Notes: generated by a model not told the origin, from the letters alone. 61,949 nucleotides of DNA from Clarireedia homoeocarpa (GCA_001465935.1 LNKV01000091.1:1-61949), one strand, 5' to 3'; counted from the first letter of the stretch, positions 1-13,100 are shown. Translations and numbers: made by a program.

Positions 1-974
1 TAATATTATTATTAATAAAGTTATATTTATATTAGCTAATTCGATTTATAATAAATTTTCTTTATAGTTAAATAATAGGCTTTTTTCTATTAAAGAGCTT
101 ATTAATTAAATATAAGATCTTAAATAATATATAATTAAATACTATTAAAATTATATTATTTTAGTATAAGAAAGTAGATAGTTATAAACTATATAGTTAA
201 TATAGAGATAATAATTAAAGGGTACTAAATAAGTTATATTTAATTATCGATTAAAGTAATAATTATTTTTTAATCTAATCTATTAATATAATATATTTAG
301 TATTTTAAATTATTAGTTATACTTAGAATTAGATTTATATCTTAATTATTTAAACTATTAGTATAATTATTAAATTAGTTGATAATCTAATTAAAAAAGT
401 TTTTTAGATAATTTTATCTTTAATTTTACTTTAATATTAATAGTTATCTTAGTTATTAATATTTATATTTTAATTAAATTAAAGTAAAAAGAATATAAAT
501 AATATTAAATAGTTTTATTAAATTATAAAAAGTTATATAAAAAAAGAGAGTAATATTAAAAATCTAAAGTAGATTTATTTTCTATTTAATATATAATTTA
601 AAATATTATTTAATTAGTTTTAAAAGTATTCTAAATACTAAGTTAAATATTAAAAATAGTAGTAATATTTTATAAAATATTATAAGAAGGCGAGCCTATT
701 TATTTAGTTAATATAAAATAATCTAACTAGTTTTTATTTTAAAGTTAAAGAGATATTCGATATATTATTATAATAAGTTTTTAAAAACTATATAAAATAA
801 ATAATTTAAAGAGTATTAGAAAGTAATATTATATATTAGTGAGATTAAAATAGATTTACTTTTATTATTTAAAAAATTCTTTAAAAAGAGATTTAAAGAT
901 AAAGAGAGATTAAATATTAATATTATTTAAATAGTTATTAATATAACCGAAAAAATAAATTAAATTATTAATAA
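1..974 (-). mobile_element. RIP-degraded 5' internal (gag-side) fragment of a Ty3/gypsy-type LTR element
   Basis: Very AT-rich DNA that aligns by eye with 21300-22245, the gag side of the better preserved element at 15848-22460, in the same orientation. Differences are mostly C/T or G/A, as expected from RIP. No reading frame survives. The fragment is cut by the window edge. Confidence 0.7.
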
Positions 975-1181
975 TATAACGAGACTATTAATAAGAATAT
1001 TAAATAATCTTAGAATTAATAATTAAAGAGTTAAGAGGATTATAAGGATTTAAAAACTTATATATAGAAAGAGATTATATATTTAATTATATATATACTA
1101 ATATATACTTGATATCTAACTTACTCTTATAGAGGTTATATTCTTATATAATATCGTGATAATTTAGTTAGAATCATTATA
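975..1181 (-). repeat. LTR of the element cut by the left edge
   Basis: This stretch matches the LTR at 22246-22460: it starts TATAACGAGAC, contains the 'aatatcgtgataattt' block and ends in a GAATCATTATA-like motif. It belongs to the fragment at 1-974. The following 138 bases (1182-1319) are AT-rich flank with nothing recognisable before the chitinase stop codon. Confidence 0.7.
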
Positions 1182-1319
1182 GTATAATACTATATAAAAT
1201 AAAGTAATATTATATAATATTTTATAACGTTTATACACTATAAATATATAGAGATTACATTTAATTTATATATATATAGTCGTTGTTAACTATCTCTAAT
1301 AAGTACACTCTAGCCAAGT

Positions 1320-4300
1320 TCAATCCCACCAAATGTTAGGATCAATCAGCCATGTCGCACAATTACTCGTTATTGTCCCACCTTGTTTGAATCGAGTGCT
1401 ACTCTGATCGCATTCATCTACCGCTCGTCTCAATATCCTACCACACTGATCGCTCGGACTAGAACCATCAATGGTAAAGGCACATCCATTAGTCACAGTC
1501 ACTGATACGGAAATATAATCGAAACAGGCATTATCAACACAGACTGCACCGTTCCAGTCTGCAGCTGTGTGGAGAGTATTAGACACCGTGGCATCGAGTA
1601 CTGTGCCCTCATACTTGCCACAAAAGTTGTTGATGGCTTTTATCATATCCCCGCGACCTACTACGGCACCTGAATTGTAGCAATGCACTTTTTCCGTCGA
1701 AGGATTTGGTGATGGTTTGCTTGGTGGCGGAGGTGGCTTACTAGACGGTGGAGGAGGAGGAGAAGCAACAGAAGTCGTCGCTGATGGCTTTCCGATTGGT
1801 CCATCGTAGGTTGGCATCGGAAGGCCCAGTTCCAAAGCACATTTATCGTCCTCTTCTTCATCGTCAGGATCCTCCGGATCCTCCTCGCTGGGATCGCTAA
1901 TAGTACCTGGACTTTGTTTTCCTGGTGGTAGAGGATCATCTGTTGGTTTTGGAGTAGGTTTTGGGCCCGGATTAGGATCCAAAGGGTCAGAAAAGTCTTG
2001 TCCCCCGTCGCTACAGTCGAGAAGACAAGGGTGATTGCAGAAAATGAGACATTTAGTCCCACAGCCAGACTTACATATTGGCCCAGGTTTACCTGGCTTG
2101 AACGTCACAATGGGGAAGATTGCAGCACCAGCCGTTGTTTTTGTTGAGGTGGTCTTTGAGTCTGGTGTTGTGAACGTGTAAGGATACGGAGGTGGTGTTA
2201 CTGTTCGAGTTACGGGACTATGTGTTACTCCAGGTGACTTTCCAGGGTTTGGATCATCAGTTATCGTGAATGGCGGCGGCCTGACACTACTAGTAACATA
2301 GAATGGAGATGTGATGGTCGATGCGTTGTTGGAATTCGTAACGGGATATGCCCATACCTCTATCTTTGTTGTCGTAACCGGAGGTATGGTGAGAACGGTG
2401 TTCTGAATGGTAGTTGTTAACTTCCCAGATTCTGACCAAGCCACTTCCAGCGAAGTTGTGTATGGTGGGAAAGTGATAGTTGTTGGGCTTGGCAATTCCA
2501 ACGGAGGGAGCACAAATGTGCATGGTGGCTGGCAATTGATGACTGGATTTGACTGAGTCCAGATGCTTGGATCAATATAGACAAATGAGCCGCTGCCAGC
2601 TCCCGAATCTCCTCCACCATTTTGTCCTCCTCCCGAACCCGGATCGCCCCCACCAGAGCCTAACCCGTCTGGAACATTTCCACTGCCAGCCCCAGAGAAC
2701 AAGTCAATACTCCAGATCATCGTTCCGCCGAAGCAATGCTGACTGGCCCAAGCCTTTTTCATCGCGATTGTATCTACGTCATCATAACCGATCCATTGAT
2801 TTCCCCAAGTTAATTGCTTCATCATATCATCTGCAAGTAGAGTTGGTTGAACGCCAAGTTGAGGAATGACGATATTGTTAATCTCTTGTAGCGACATGAC
2901 GCCTCCAAAGTTAGTACATGGACCTGCCAAGCTCGGTGTGGACCATTTGCACCCAACATGATTGCAGTTGGAGTCGGCCAAAGTGTATCCTCTACCATAG
3001 TAAGCTAAGCCCATGTTGATTTTCGATGGATCCAAGCCATCGTACCACAGGGGCAGTGTCCAATTGTATATCTCTGGTATGTTGGTCTGGCCCAGAACAG
3101 TTTTTCCTATGGCTGATACTGAGGCATCCCATGGTCCATGAAGATCATATGTCATGAGTCCAAAGAAATCAACGTAAGGCTGCATAGCTATTGGATCGAA
3201 CCAGCGGAGATACCAGTAACTAGCAGGAAGAGTAGCACTAATTCCAAATTGTGTTCCGAAAGAGGCACGCATTTGCTTGAGCAGTTTAACGAAATTTTCG
3301 GTGTCTTCTGCCTTGCCACCACGATCTGGAGCTCCTGGGCTGCAAAGATGTCAGATATTATTTTACCACATTGTTTTACCACGAAAGGAACATTAGGGCT
3401 TACTATTCCCAATCAATGTCGACTCCCTGAAATTTATACATCGTCATAAAGCTCTTTAGAGAACTTATAAAGGTGGCAGTATTAGCGGCTGAGGAAGCTA
3501 TATTGCTCCAGGTCGTCTGTGTTGGACCAACATCATTGAAATTCCATCCACCAATTGCTACCCATGTCTGTAGTCCTTTTGACTGGAGACCGGTAAAATC
3601 AGGATAAATGGCAACATCGGCAGCATCTCCAGGAATCACTTCAAATGTGGTAGGGTTTATGCTCGCAAATGCCAAGACAAGATGAGTGAGACCGGTTGTA
3701 TCTATCTGCGCAGGAGAAATCCTATTGCACTCACGATCGCGGACATTTCCAATCTGATAATAAGCAATCGTGCGGCCACTTGCAGAATTACCTCCGCAAG
3801 TAGGCGCTGCTATTTGTTGACATGATCCGAACCCAGTTTGACATGGCTGGGCTGGGTTAGGGGAATTGCAAAAGTCAGATTCGACCTGGATATTGTTATT
3901 CATCAGCAGATATTTTATCTGAAGAAAAGGGTATGATTCTTACACCACAAAAGCCATAATAACTACAGCAGACATTAAGTGGACAGCTTACTGAACCTCC
4001 AACACTGTCCCGTCCGCAAGCAGCAGTTGCGTTACCTAGTTATGCTCTGGTCAGTTTCATCTTACTGTGTATAGATATAAGTTTGTTGCACTTTAGCAAA
4101 CTTACAATTAGAGATACAACCATGGCCACAATTATCCGAACCGTATCCACATTTGCCTTCGGCGTTACAACAACTTCCATCCGAACAAGGACTTCCGGCA
4201 CTGCATGATCCGGCACCAGTTTGGCGATTCATTAGTCGAGGGTTACTAATCTCCGTCTCTCTAATATTCTGGCCTCGTTTGCGAGTCCCAAATACATTTG

Positions 4301-5736
4301 AAGAATTCATCGTAACTCCTAAGGCCTGCAGTGTTTGGTTCAGATATGTCTCCGACGCCCTAAAGTATCCCAATGCTTGTTCCCGAATGTAAGATCTCGC
4401 AATCTCAATTACTGGAAGTACTGGAGCGTCCGGAAGCATGTCAAAAATTTGCTTCGCTGGCGAATGTTTCGAAGTGCCTTGTTCTAAAATAAGAGACCTT
4501 CTTCTCTCGCTCATTCTTTTCACAACATTGTATTTCTGAAACTTGTGTCAAACTTGAGGGTCAAATGAGGCTAATCGACCGACTTACTTCTTGTTTTGTC
4601 AACTTATATCCTTTAGTTTTTATAGTCCCGTTATCGTATATCTCATCAACCATGAAGTGTGATGGCCCTGAGGTTCGTCGCTTCAGCCAGACGTCTACAA
4701 GGGCAGTGCTCGGGTCACTATACCACTCGATGGCGGTAGCGGCTGCATCTCTGTCATCGTTCCAAATGGTCTTAAAATGAAACTCCCACGTGCCTGTGGG
4801 ATTATTTTGTCCCGATACACGCAGCCGAAGGGTGCTGTGAGCATCCGACTGGAAATTTTGCTCAGATCGTTGGCCCGTTATACCAGTATTGGTACCACAT
4901 TTTCCATTAGCTGGTGCGCAGTAGGTTGTTGCACCACCTGCTGTACCACCTTCTACCGATCTAACGAGTTGTTAGCCTTATCCCACATAATTTTAACTTC
5001 GATGAGATACTTAAAAGGGTTTTATGAGGCTATAACATAACTTATGAATTCCGAATCATTCACGGAACCCTAGCATATCGGAGCTCACGCCATTGGGCTC
5101 AGAGCATACACTTTCTTATACCACACATTGTATGAAAGGGCCCTAGACATATTGGCAAGTACTCACAATGCTGGAGGCCATTCATCGCATGTCCAGATCA
5201 TGCCTGAGTTTCCACCGGCCGCATCTGCAATCGTGTTGTAACCCGCCTGACCCAGGACCAAACCATTTGGATTATACCTAGCAGGAGGATAACTCCCAGC
5301 TCCGTATGTCGACCCTTGTGGCACAGTGTTTGGTTGAGCCGGCGCTGTCTCAGGACATGAATGACTTTTTTTCCAACTATCAGGACACATCTGCTCATTA
5401 CGACGTTTTCGGGCGTTCGAATCAGTATCGTAGTTCAACACGATATGATCATTGCCCACGAGCTTGCCCCACATCCCAGGGCCCAGATTTTGCAATGGAT
5501 TTCGACGTTGTACATTGCTACAGATTGCTGGGAGTTTCGCACAATTGTAGATGAGGGTTGGTATTCCTATTCCAATTCAGGTTAATCATCTTTCATCACC
5601 TGTATTGTATGGACGGATTTGAGCACGTACCATTAGGATTAATTGCACGAGCAGCCAGTTGCTTGACCGTTAGTGTCTGGCCATGGACCGTGAATTGAAA
5701 AAGAACAATAAAGCACAGAAAGAACTTCATATCCAT
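1320..5736 (-). CDS. Secreted multidomain GH18 chitinase with NucA/NucB-like N-terminal domain and two hevein domains
   Basis: Seven exons join in one open frame of about 1300 codons: 5631-5736, 5167-5566, 4588-4960, 4106-4535, 3944-4035, 3404-3885 and 1320-3339 (complement). All junctions are GT..AG and every phase agrees. Order: signal peptide (MKFFLCFIVLF); a NucA/NucB-type DNase region (about residues 50-290; CDEWPPA, then EGG after the second intron); a linker; two chitin-binding type 1 (hevein) domains (about 400-480); a GH18 domain with SxGG-like VAIGGW, catalytic QGVDIDWEYP and MTYDLHGPWD; Gly-rich and Pro-rich linkers; and a Cys-containing tail. GH18 plus hevein places it with killer-toxin-like subgroup C chitinases, which hydrolyse chitin outside the cell. 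The N-terminal nuclease-like part is the unusual feature. An equally possible start lies at 5730; in-frame ATGs further upstream would put charged residues before the signal peptide. Confidence 0.88.
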
Positions 5737-7436
5737 TGCTTGTAATCTAAGCATAACACTGCTAATTCTCGTTGACAAAATCTGAGTTGCGCTAATCTAT
5801 ATGTTTTTTTTCTGCGGCCGATCAGACTGTGTACGCATGGTCTGGAATGGTATAGTAGGAGATCCTTGATGAGCAGTCAGATAAGGAACTAACCTTGTAA
5901 CGACGCACGGCATGTGCAAACAGGTGCAGATATTGTTTCGAATAGGCAACCTTACTACCCTATCTTACAGTCTAATCGACTTACAGTAAGCTGCAGGATG
6001 TTGGTTCTATAGATCTTATTTACCCAAAGTTAATTTGTGTGAGGTGAGGTACCTTTTTGGAAGGCTTTGTCTCCTGCCCTTAATACAAGTCAGGAAATTG
6101 AAGAAATTTGAGAACTGCTACCAGCGACGTAAATGTACTAAAGATCGAGCCGAGCATAACTAGGAACACTATCCTAAGGCTCAGAGCTGTTGAAAGAATA
6201 TCGCGAGCTCAGAACCACAATCTTGTCAAAAACTTCTATTTCTAAAACAGACACCACCATCATCCATTTCAACCATATTATGAACATGCAAACTGTTGCA
6301 TAATCAGACAGCACTAGCAAGGAAGAAATTTACAGAACCAAGCTATTGCGCATCGATCTCGCCCCTACGACTCGCGATCCAATCCGGTACATGCTTCATC
6401 GCTACCCTCCACAAATTCTACACCACAAAATGTTGCCAAGATTCAAAACCCGGAAGCACTAAACTCATTTTTGAATTTCCAAAGCCATCAGAACACCATC
6501 AAGATCGCGGACACGGCTGCATGATTCCTATTTGCCTGTATTGCTGGTGGTTTGTTGATTTCTCCGTTGCTAATCCTTGTATCAGAAATATTGAAACCGC
6601 CGACTGTTGACTATTGTTGTCTTCGTTCTTCTGAAGTATTTAGTCTCGCAAGTGTCAAATCAAATAGTTATGCTTATGCGGCCGTTTATCGGTCTTCGTT
6701 TCGAGTAATATTGGTGGATGTTCGCATACTTGGCCTGTTATGCAGATATTAATTATCCGCTTATCAAGCAGTCAATATTTTCAACGCAGCTGATATACTA
6801 TGTGTGGCACAGGTGCCATCTACAGCAATTGTTGCGAGATCTCCACCAATGGTTGAGAAGGTTGGGAAAGTCGGGCGCTCCTATTCCATACTGATTGTTC
6901 CACGACGTCTAGGAAATTATACGCTCAAAGGCTACAGCCTGTTCTCTCCCTACACAAATTTAGCCCCGCATAAAGTTGTAAGAAGCGTCGTAAGCGTCAA
7001 GGTAATTTGCCTAGTGGAATCAGCCGAGAGGGGTGATTTGTCGTATTTTCATGTAGGTAGGCACATCTGACTCTAAACCTAATCTAGTATCTATAGATCT
7101 ATGAATAGCTAGCAATAAAGCAACAAGCACTGAGGACATAACGCAGCACATATTTAAATAACTAGAAATAGGCGAACGCCCGATACTTACTTTTTTATTA
7201 TATTACAATAGAGCTTCTTTAATTAAACACTACCAATATAGGGGTTTTTTAGGCTTATCAACAGGGATCTTAAATCGGAAGAGTCTCTTAATACTTTCGG
7301 AAAAATCCCTCATAGAATATTGGATAGAAAATCCTATTGCATAAGATATATTCTTTATTATCAGTTTCCCTAATGATCCCCCATAGTCATCCTCGAACCT
7401 AGACGTAAACAATCACTTTCATCTAGATTGCGGAAA
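5737..7436. promoter_or_regulatory. Shared divergent promoter region of the chitinase and LysM genes
   Basis: About 1.7 kb of normal to moderately AT-rich DNA separates two divergently transcribed secreted chitin-related genes, so both promoters must lie here. Short open frames inside it show no domain, signal peptide or consistent intron structure, and I do not call them genes. I see no specific operator. Confidence 0.5.
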
Positions 7437-8598
7437 ATGTTGTGGGCCATCTTCTTCCTAGTTTTGCTTTGTTTTGACTTCGCCAGTTGCGCATATTTCG
7501 AGGACTACTCAGGGCTCTTATATGAACCAGCGGGGGGTTGGCAGCGTAATCAATACCACAAGCGACAAACAGATTTACCGGAGTGCCATCTCAACTATAC
7601 AACAGATGTTTGGACTGGATGTGCCGATGTTCTCTCACAATTCAATATCACGTTAGCATATTTTGAGTCCTCTAATCCAGAGGTTGGTTCCGACTGTGGC
7701 GGGTTTGTCCCGGGAAACATATATTGCATATTTCGAGGTCAGTGAACATCTTACTGTCGCTAGTGTACCATACTAATTGATTTCACAGCGTCAACAGCAG
7801 GTACACATATCCAGCCTTCCACGAATGGTCTATGTGGCGTGCAGCAGAATTGGACAAATACATGTATAGGCAGCCAATGGGGTGACTGTTGTGGTAGCGG
7901 CGGCTAGTCAGTATCCAATCCCTCAAAGTCTAGTGAAATCTCAGAGAATAACTGTTTTCAGCTGTGGAACAGGCGAAGATTATTGTGGGGAAGGCAATTG
8001 TCAAGAAGGCAGTTGTGATGGTGGGCAAGTATATTCCACAGATGGCCTATGTGGTAAGGATTACGATAACTTGCCATGTCCACCAAAATTCGGGACTTGT
8101 TGCTCGCAGTATGGATCGTTAGTGTCACTCTCATGTATTGCAAATGCTATTATTCATCTACTGATCTACTAATCCAAACTTCCAGTTGTGGAAACGGAGC
8201 AGATTTCTGCGGTACCGGCTGCCAAAGCGGACAATGCCAAAACTCAAGCATACCAACATCTAGTATTATACCAACTAGCACACCAGTTCCAGGACGTATC
8301 AGTAAAGATGGAACTTGTGGATTCGATCTTCAACAGACGTGTAAGGGTTCAAAGTTTGGGGATTGTTGTTCTGCTGCTGGGTATTGTGGATATGATTTAT
8401 ATCACTGCGCATATCTTCTAGCATGGTACGTATTTTTCGGGAGATGAAAAGATGCTGCGTAGTAAGCTAATTGCTGGTAGTCAAACGAGTTATGGTATCT
8501 GTAATGGAACTCTGCCCAACGCGACCGCGACCGTCAGTTATAGTAGCAGTAGAATTCCAAACACCAGTCCTACTAGTATCACTAAAAAAATGGGGTAG
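7437..8598 (+). CDS. Secreted LysM plus hevein-repeat chitin-binding protein (3' end damaged)
   Basis: Exons 7437-7737, 7789-7906, 7962-8117, 8186-8425 and 8481-8598 join in phase to about 310 codons; donors include GTCAGT (twice), GTTAGT and GTACGT. A signal peptide (MLWAIFFLVLLCFDF) is followed by a LysM domain (about residues 38-98, ending GNIYCI) and then hevein-type units with CGTGEDYCG, CGNGADFCGTGCQSGQC and CCSAAGYCG. LysM binds chitin oligomers and hevein domains bind polymeric chitin. Such proteins shield hyphae or mask chitin from hosts, and in fungi they often sit beside subgroup C chitinase genes, as here. The ATG at 7437 is the only start that gives a clean signal peptide. The last called exon is low in Cys and stops early, with a broken hevein unit beyond, so the native protein was probably longer. 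Confidence 0.75.
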
Positions 8599-8690
8599 GT
8601 TACTGCGGCAAGCGGGAACTATACTATAGTTGCAGAAGTCTGGGATCATGTTGAAGTTCATGTTAAGTGTGCAGTTGTTCTAATTATCCT
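8599..8690 (+). pseudogene. Degenerate hevein unit beyond the LysM gene stop
   Basis: Just after the stop, in another frame, the sequence reads GYCGKRELYYSC and then Cys/Ser-rich residues interrupted by two stop codons. This spacing resembles a further chitin-binding unit. It may be a lost C-terminal repeat of the preceding gene, or part of an exon whose splicing I could not resolve. Confidence 0.4.
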
Positions 8691-8801
8691 GAACGTTTAT
8701 AGTAAGCAATGACATCTGAACAATGTAGCGTCTCAAGCTTTGGATAAAAGATTTTGTGTATCTGTGAGGCCTCAACTATCAATCATAATTACGAAGTCTG
8801 C

Positions 8802-9995
8802 TCAAGCTACAATTGATCCACTACCTCCTATTTGATCCTTTGCAAACAAATCACCACCTTCTCTCTCCCAACCATTAGGTGTGGCCTCTTTCACAATAAC
8901 CACATCCACTACCCCCGTCCGCTCTACAGCCTCCAACAATCTCTGTGCCGTTTTCTGCTCATTGAGCCATAGCAAACAAGACTTCCTTGGATTCTTGGCC
9001 TTCCACTCATCGACACTCAATAGAGGCTGCTCATCGGCAATATAACCCCAGTCTCTGAGCAACTGTGCAGGTAGCATAAAGCCTTCAGGGCTGGTTGACT
9101 TCCATACTCCCTCTTCTGTAAAAGCTTGCAACGCTGTTAAACTAGATATAACATCCTTATCTCGTGTACGGAGTAGAACGCTATCAGGTTGAAAGGGCGC
9201 TATATTCACAAAGGGCATGCAATAGATCTTGTTATGCATTATATCGCGTCGGTTCAAAGTCGCATAAACAGAGCGGTCCTCGTCGTCACGCTGTCCAACG
9301 TCAATCAACGACATATGTATGAGTTGTGGACAGCGGGGCACAAGAGTGTGCATAGAGTGTGCCAAGACTGGAGCTGCCTCTTGTCCAAGGTAGAATTGAG
9401 AGTGATATGGATCTTCTTGAAAAGAGTCGCAGAGACGGGCTTGGGGGCCATGAAAGCTTTTGCCCATGCAGTTGATGAGTAATGTTTCGACGTTTGGTGC
9501 GCTAAGGATCTCAGCCTCCACTTGAAATAAAGAGGTGCACATAGTGCTGAGTCTCAGACGCAAATGTCGCAGTCGTGGTAGTATAGTGCGAATAGCATTG
9601 CAAAGGTGAGCTGACCCCGGCTCAGCGAGATCCTGACCTTGTGTGTCGATCTGAACAGCGATGCATGTTTGAGGTAAAGCAATGACTAGGTTTGCGATAA
9701 GTGGTCTGGGAATCCAGAAACCATTCTTGCCTTTTGAAATGACGTTGAAGCTGAATGTCGCAAGGTTCGAAAATTCTAGGAGGAGCTTCGTGAAACGTTG
9801 AAGTTGGTTCCATAATCGTCTTACATCTTCTGTACCATTGCGATTGTCATTCTCGATGTTTATTGAAGGGGTTTGGGATAATTGGTTGACGTCAATAGCA
9901 ATGGTGAGGCTACGTATTTGCGACGTATCTAGTATTAGCGATTGTGTAACAAAGTCTTGTAGAGTGGTAACAGTAAAGAGAATATCTTGATTCAT
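8802..9995 (-). CDS. Hypothetical protein of F-box-like fungal type, probably 5'-truncated
   Basis: A single open frame of about 397 codons from the first clear ATG (MNQDILFTV). The product is soluble, rich in Leu and in repeated 'RSLTIAID', 'LRHLRLRLS' and 'LIHMSLIDV' segments, as in the C-terminal halves of fungal F-box-type proteins, but no F-box is visible. The frame stays open upstream without an ATG to about 10143, where a TAG occurs close to the AT-rich boundary near 10160. The real N-terminus may therefore have been cut off by the transposon block. The function is unknown. The assignment to an F-box-like family rests on overall character, not on a motif. Confidence 0.5.
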   Translation of the reverse strand: MNQDILFTVTTLQDFVTQSLILDTSQIRSLTIAIDVNQLSQTPSINIENDNRNGTEDVRRLWNQLQRFTKLLLEFSNLATFSFNVISKGKNGFWIPRPLIANLVIALPQTCIAVQIDTQGQDLAEPGSAHLCNAIRTILPRLRHLRLRLSTMCTSLFQVEAEILSAPNVETLLINCMGKSFHGPQARLCDSFQEDPYHSQFYLGQEAAPVLAHSMHTLVPRCPQLIHMSLIDVGQRDDEDRSVYATLNRRDIMHNKIYCMPFVNIAPFQPDSVLLRTRDKDVISSLTALQAFTEEGVWKSTSPEGFMLPAQLLRDWGYIADEQPLLSVDEWKAKNPRKSCLLWLNEQKTAQRLLEAVERTGVVDVVIVKEATPNGWEREGGDLFAKDQIGGSGSIVA

Positions 9996-10159
9996 ATTGA
10001 ATTGATTGATGATACCATATAAAATTGAAATTTGCGACGATGTCAATAGAAGAGGAGAGATAATGAGCGAACGAGAGGAACAGGGCTGATACTTAGAGTT
10101 GACGTAGTTATGTGTGAGCCTGAGGACCTTAGGCTCAGAGGGTAGCTAACCACTGTTCG

Positions 10160-13100
10160 GTGAGATCAAACTATTATACAGAGATTATAAAATATATAAA
10201 ATAAATAATTAAAAAAGAAATATAGATTTAAAATTGATTATTAATTAATAAGTTTAAATAAATATAATAAAATATTATTTAATATTATTTATTATTATAA
10301 CCTTTAATTAATAAAAGTATTTTTAATTTTTTTATTATAATCTTCTAAATAAAATTAAGTATTTTAAAGAATATAGTATTAATAAAAATAAAATTATTTA
10401 TTTTAAAATTAATAAGAACTTTAATTTAAAATAAATATTAATTTCTTAATAATATATAAAAGAATATTATATACTTTTCTTTAAATAACTTTATTAAATC
10501 TAAATATTTTATATTTTTTATTTTATCTAATAAAAAGTTTTTTATTAAATATAGTTTTTTATTTAATTATTATTAATATAAGTTATAATAATAACTTTAA
10601 TTTTATATTTATCTTCTTATTTTTAATTATTTATTATATTAAAGTATTCTTCTTTTTATTTAAAAAAGTTAATATTAATAATATTAATATAATAAAGAAT
10701 ATTATTATAAAGTTAATTAAAGATATTTTTAAAAGATAAATTATCTTTAAATTTATTTTAAAAAGTAAAAATAAAATTTCTTAATATAAAGTAAAAAGTA
10801 TTTTATTAATAATAAAATTAATTAATATTAATTAGTTAAAATAAATAAAATCAATTTTATAAATAAGTAAGAAATAATTAATTTAATTAATAATAATTTC
10901 TCTATTAGCTTTATTCAAAGTATTAATAAGATAATAAATTAAAAGTAATATTATAATAATATAAATAAATTAAAGAAGTATTAATAATTTATTAATATTA
11001 TTTTATTATTTTATAAAGTTTAAATATTAAACTAGTTTTTAAAGAAAAATAATTTAATATTATATACTTTCAATCTCATTCTAATAATATTAAATAAATT
11101 TAAAAAAGTAAATTTTTATAAATTATTATTTTATTAATTTAATTAATAAATATTAAAATATAAAGTTAATAATAAAACTTTTTAAATAAAGATAAAAGTT
11201 TAAATATAATTATAAATAATATATAATATTTAGTTTTTATTAAAGTAAATTTTAATTTATTATAAAAAAATAAATATAATTTATCTATTAACTATTTAAT
11301 AATTAAAAGTAACTTTTAAAAGAATAATCTTTCTAAGTAATTTAAAGTAATACTTTCAATTTAGTTATTTATATATTTATAAATTTAGTATTTATTAAAG
11401 TAAGTATATATAATTAATTTATTAAAAACTATATATTTTTATAAAGATAAAAAGATATTAAAATTATTATTAAATTTATTAATAAAATTAATAACTTAAA
11501 GAAGTTAATTTAAATTAGTATTAAATAAATAGAAGTTATAAATTAAATATATAAAAGAAAATAAATTTTAAATAGAATAGTTAAATTTAATAAAATAAAT
11601 ATATAAAGTTAATATATTATATTTAAATTTTTCTTACTTAGATATTTCTTTAATTAATAAATTTATTAAATTATAAAAAGTTTATTTATTTAATATTTTT
11701 AATTTAAAAATAAAGTTTTAATATTTTATTAAAGAGATATTAAAAAGAAAATAATAGTAATAATATTAAAAAAATATTAAAAAAGATATAAATAGAGATT
11801 AATTTAATAATTTATTTTTATTAAATTTTAAATTATATTTATAAATTTCAAATTAATATAATTAATATTATAATTTTATTATTTATTAAAAATAAAATAA
11901 AGTTTTAATTCTTTAATAAAGAATATAACAATTCGAATATTTTAAGTTCTTAAAATTAGTAATTATAATATATTATATTTACTTGATTATTTAATAGTAA
12001 GGTAAACTTTTAATATATTTAGTATATATATACTTTAAATATATAATTTATATAATTATTATATATATATTTAATTTATTTTTAAATATTGATAATCTTA
12101 TAATATAATATAGTAATTATTTATTTATTAAAATAATCGATAATAATTAAAATATTATTAAATTTATATTTATTTTTATTAAAACTATAATAATCTATTA
12201 TAATATATTTTTAAATATATATTAAGATTAATAGAAAGTAAAATAATTTTAATATTTTATTATAAAAGATTAAGTTTCTATAATAAATATAATAATTATA
12301 AATATAAATATATATTAAATTAGTTAAATTATATTAATAATAAAGTTTAATAAATAAAAGAGTAGTTTTTTTAATATTAAAATATATTATTAAGATAAAG
12401 TTATATATTTTATAAATAAATAATATATAAAGATTCTAAATATTAAAAATAATAAATTAGTTATTATATAAAAGTAGATTACTTTTAAAAGGTTAAATAT
12501 AAATTATTATAAATAACTTAGATTTTTAAACTTTGAAAACTCTTTAAATTATAATTAACTTTAAAGAGATAATTAATAAAAAGAGTTAAAAAGTTAAAAG
12601 TATTAAATATTATAATATTAGTTAATAAGATTAAAAGTTTATTAAAAAATTTTAAATCGATTTAACTATTATATAATAATTATTATAATCTATTTTATTT
12701 CTTTTATTTATTTTATAATAATAATTTATTAACTTTATAAATTAATATATTTATAAAAAAGTTATTTTTTTTAAAATAATATATAATTAAGAAATTATAA
12801 TTAATAAAAAGTTTAGTTTATTAAATTTATTATATATTTAAAAATTTAATAATTAGAAAATATTTTAAAACTTTATAATTAATATAAATATAGATTTAGT
12901 ATAAAATTAATATTAATTTAATTTACTAGTTATTAAATAATTTAATAATTATAAATATTTCTTTATTATATATTTTATAATTTAATTTAATTAGTTATAT
13001 TATTTTTAAGAAAAATATTATAAAAAACTAATTATTATTATATTTTTATAAAAATATATTTATTATAATATTATTAGATATATCTATTTCTAATATATAA

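Noticed and set aside
5779..7412. Several short frames between the chitinase and LysM genes
   Set aside because: No domain, signal peptide, homology or consistent intron structure; treated as promoter DNA.
8533..8690. Extra intron and exon extending the LysM gene
   Set aside because: Splicing 8533-8598 fits in length and borders, but the following frame lacks the Cys pattern, so it is only mentioned as an alternative.
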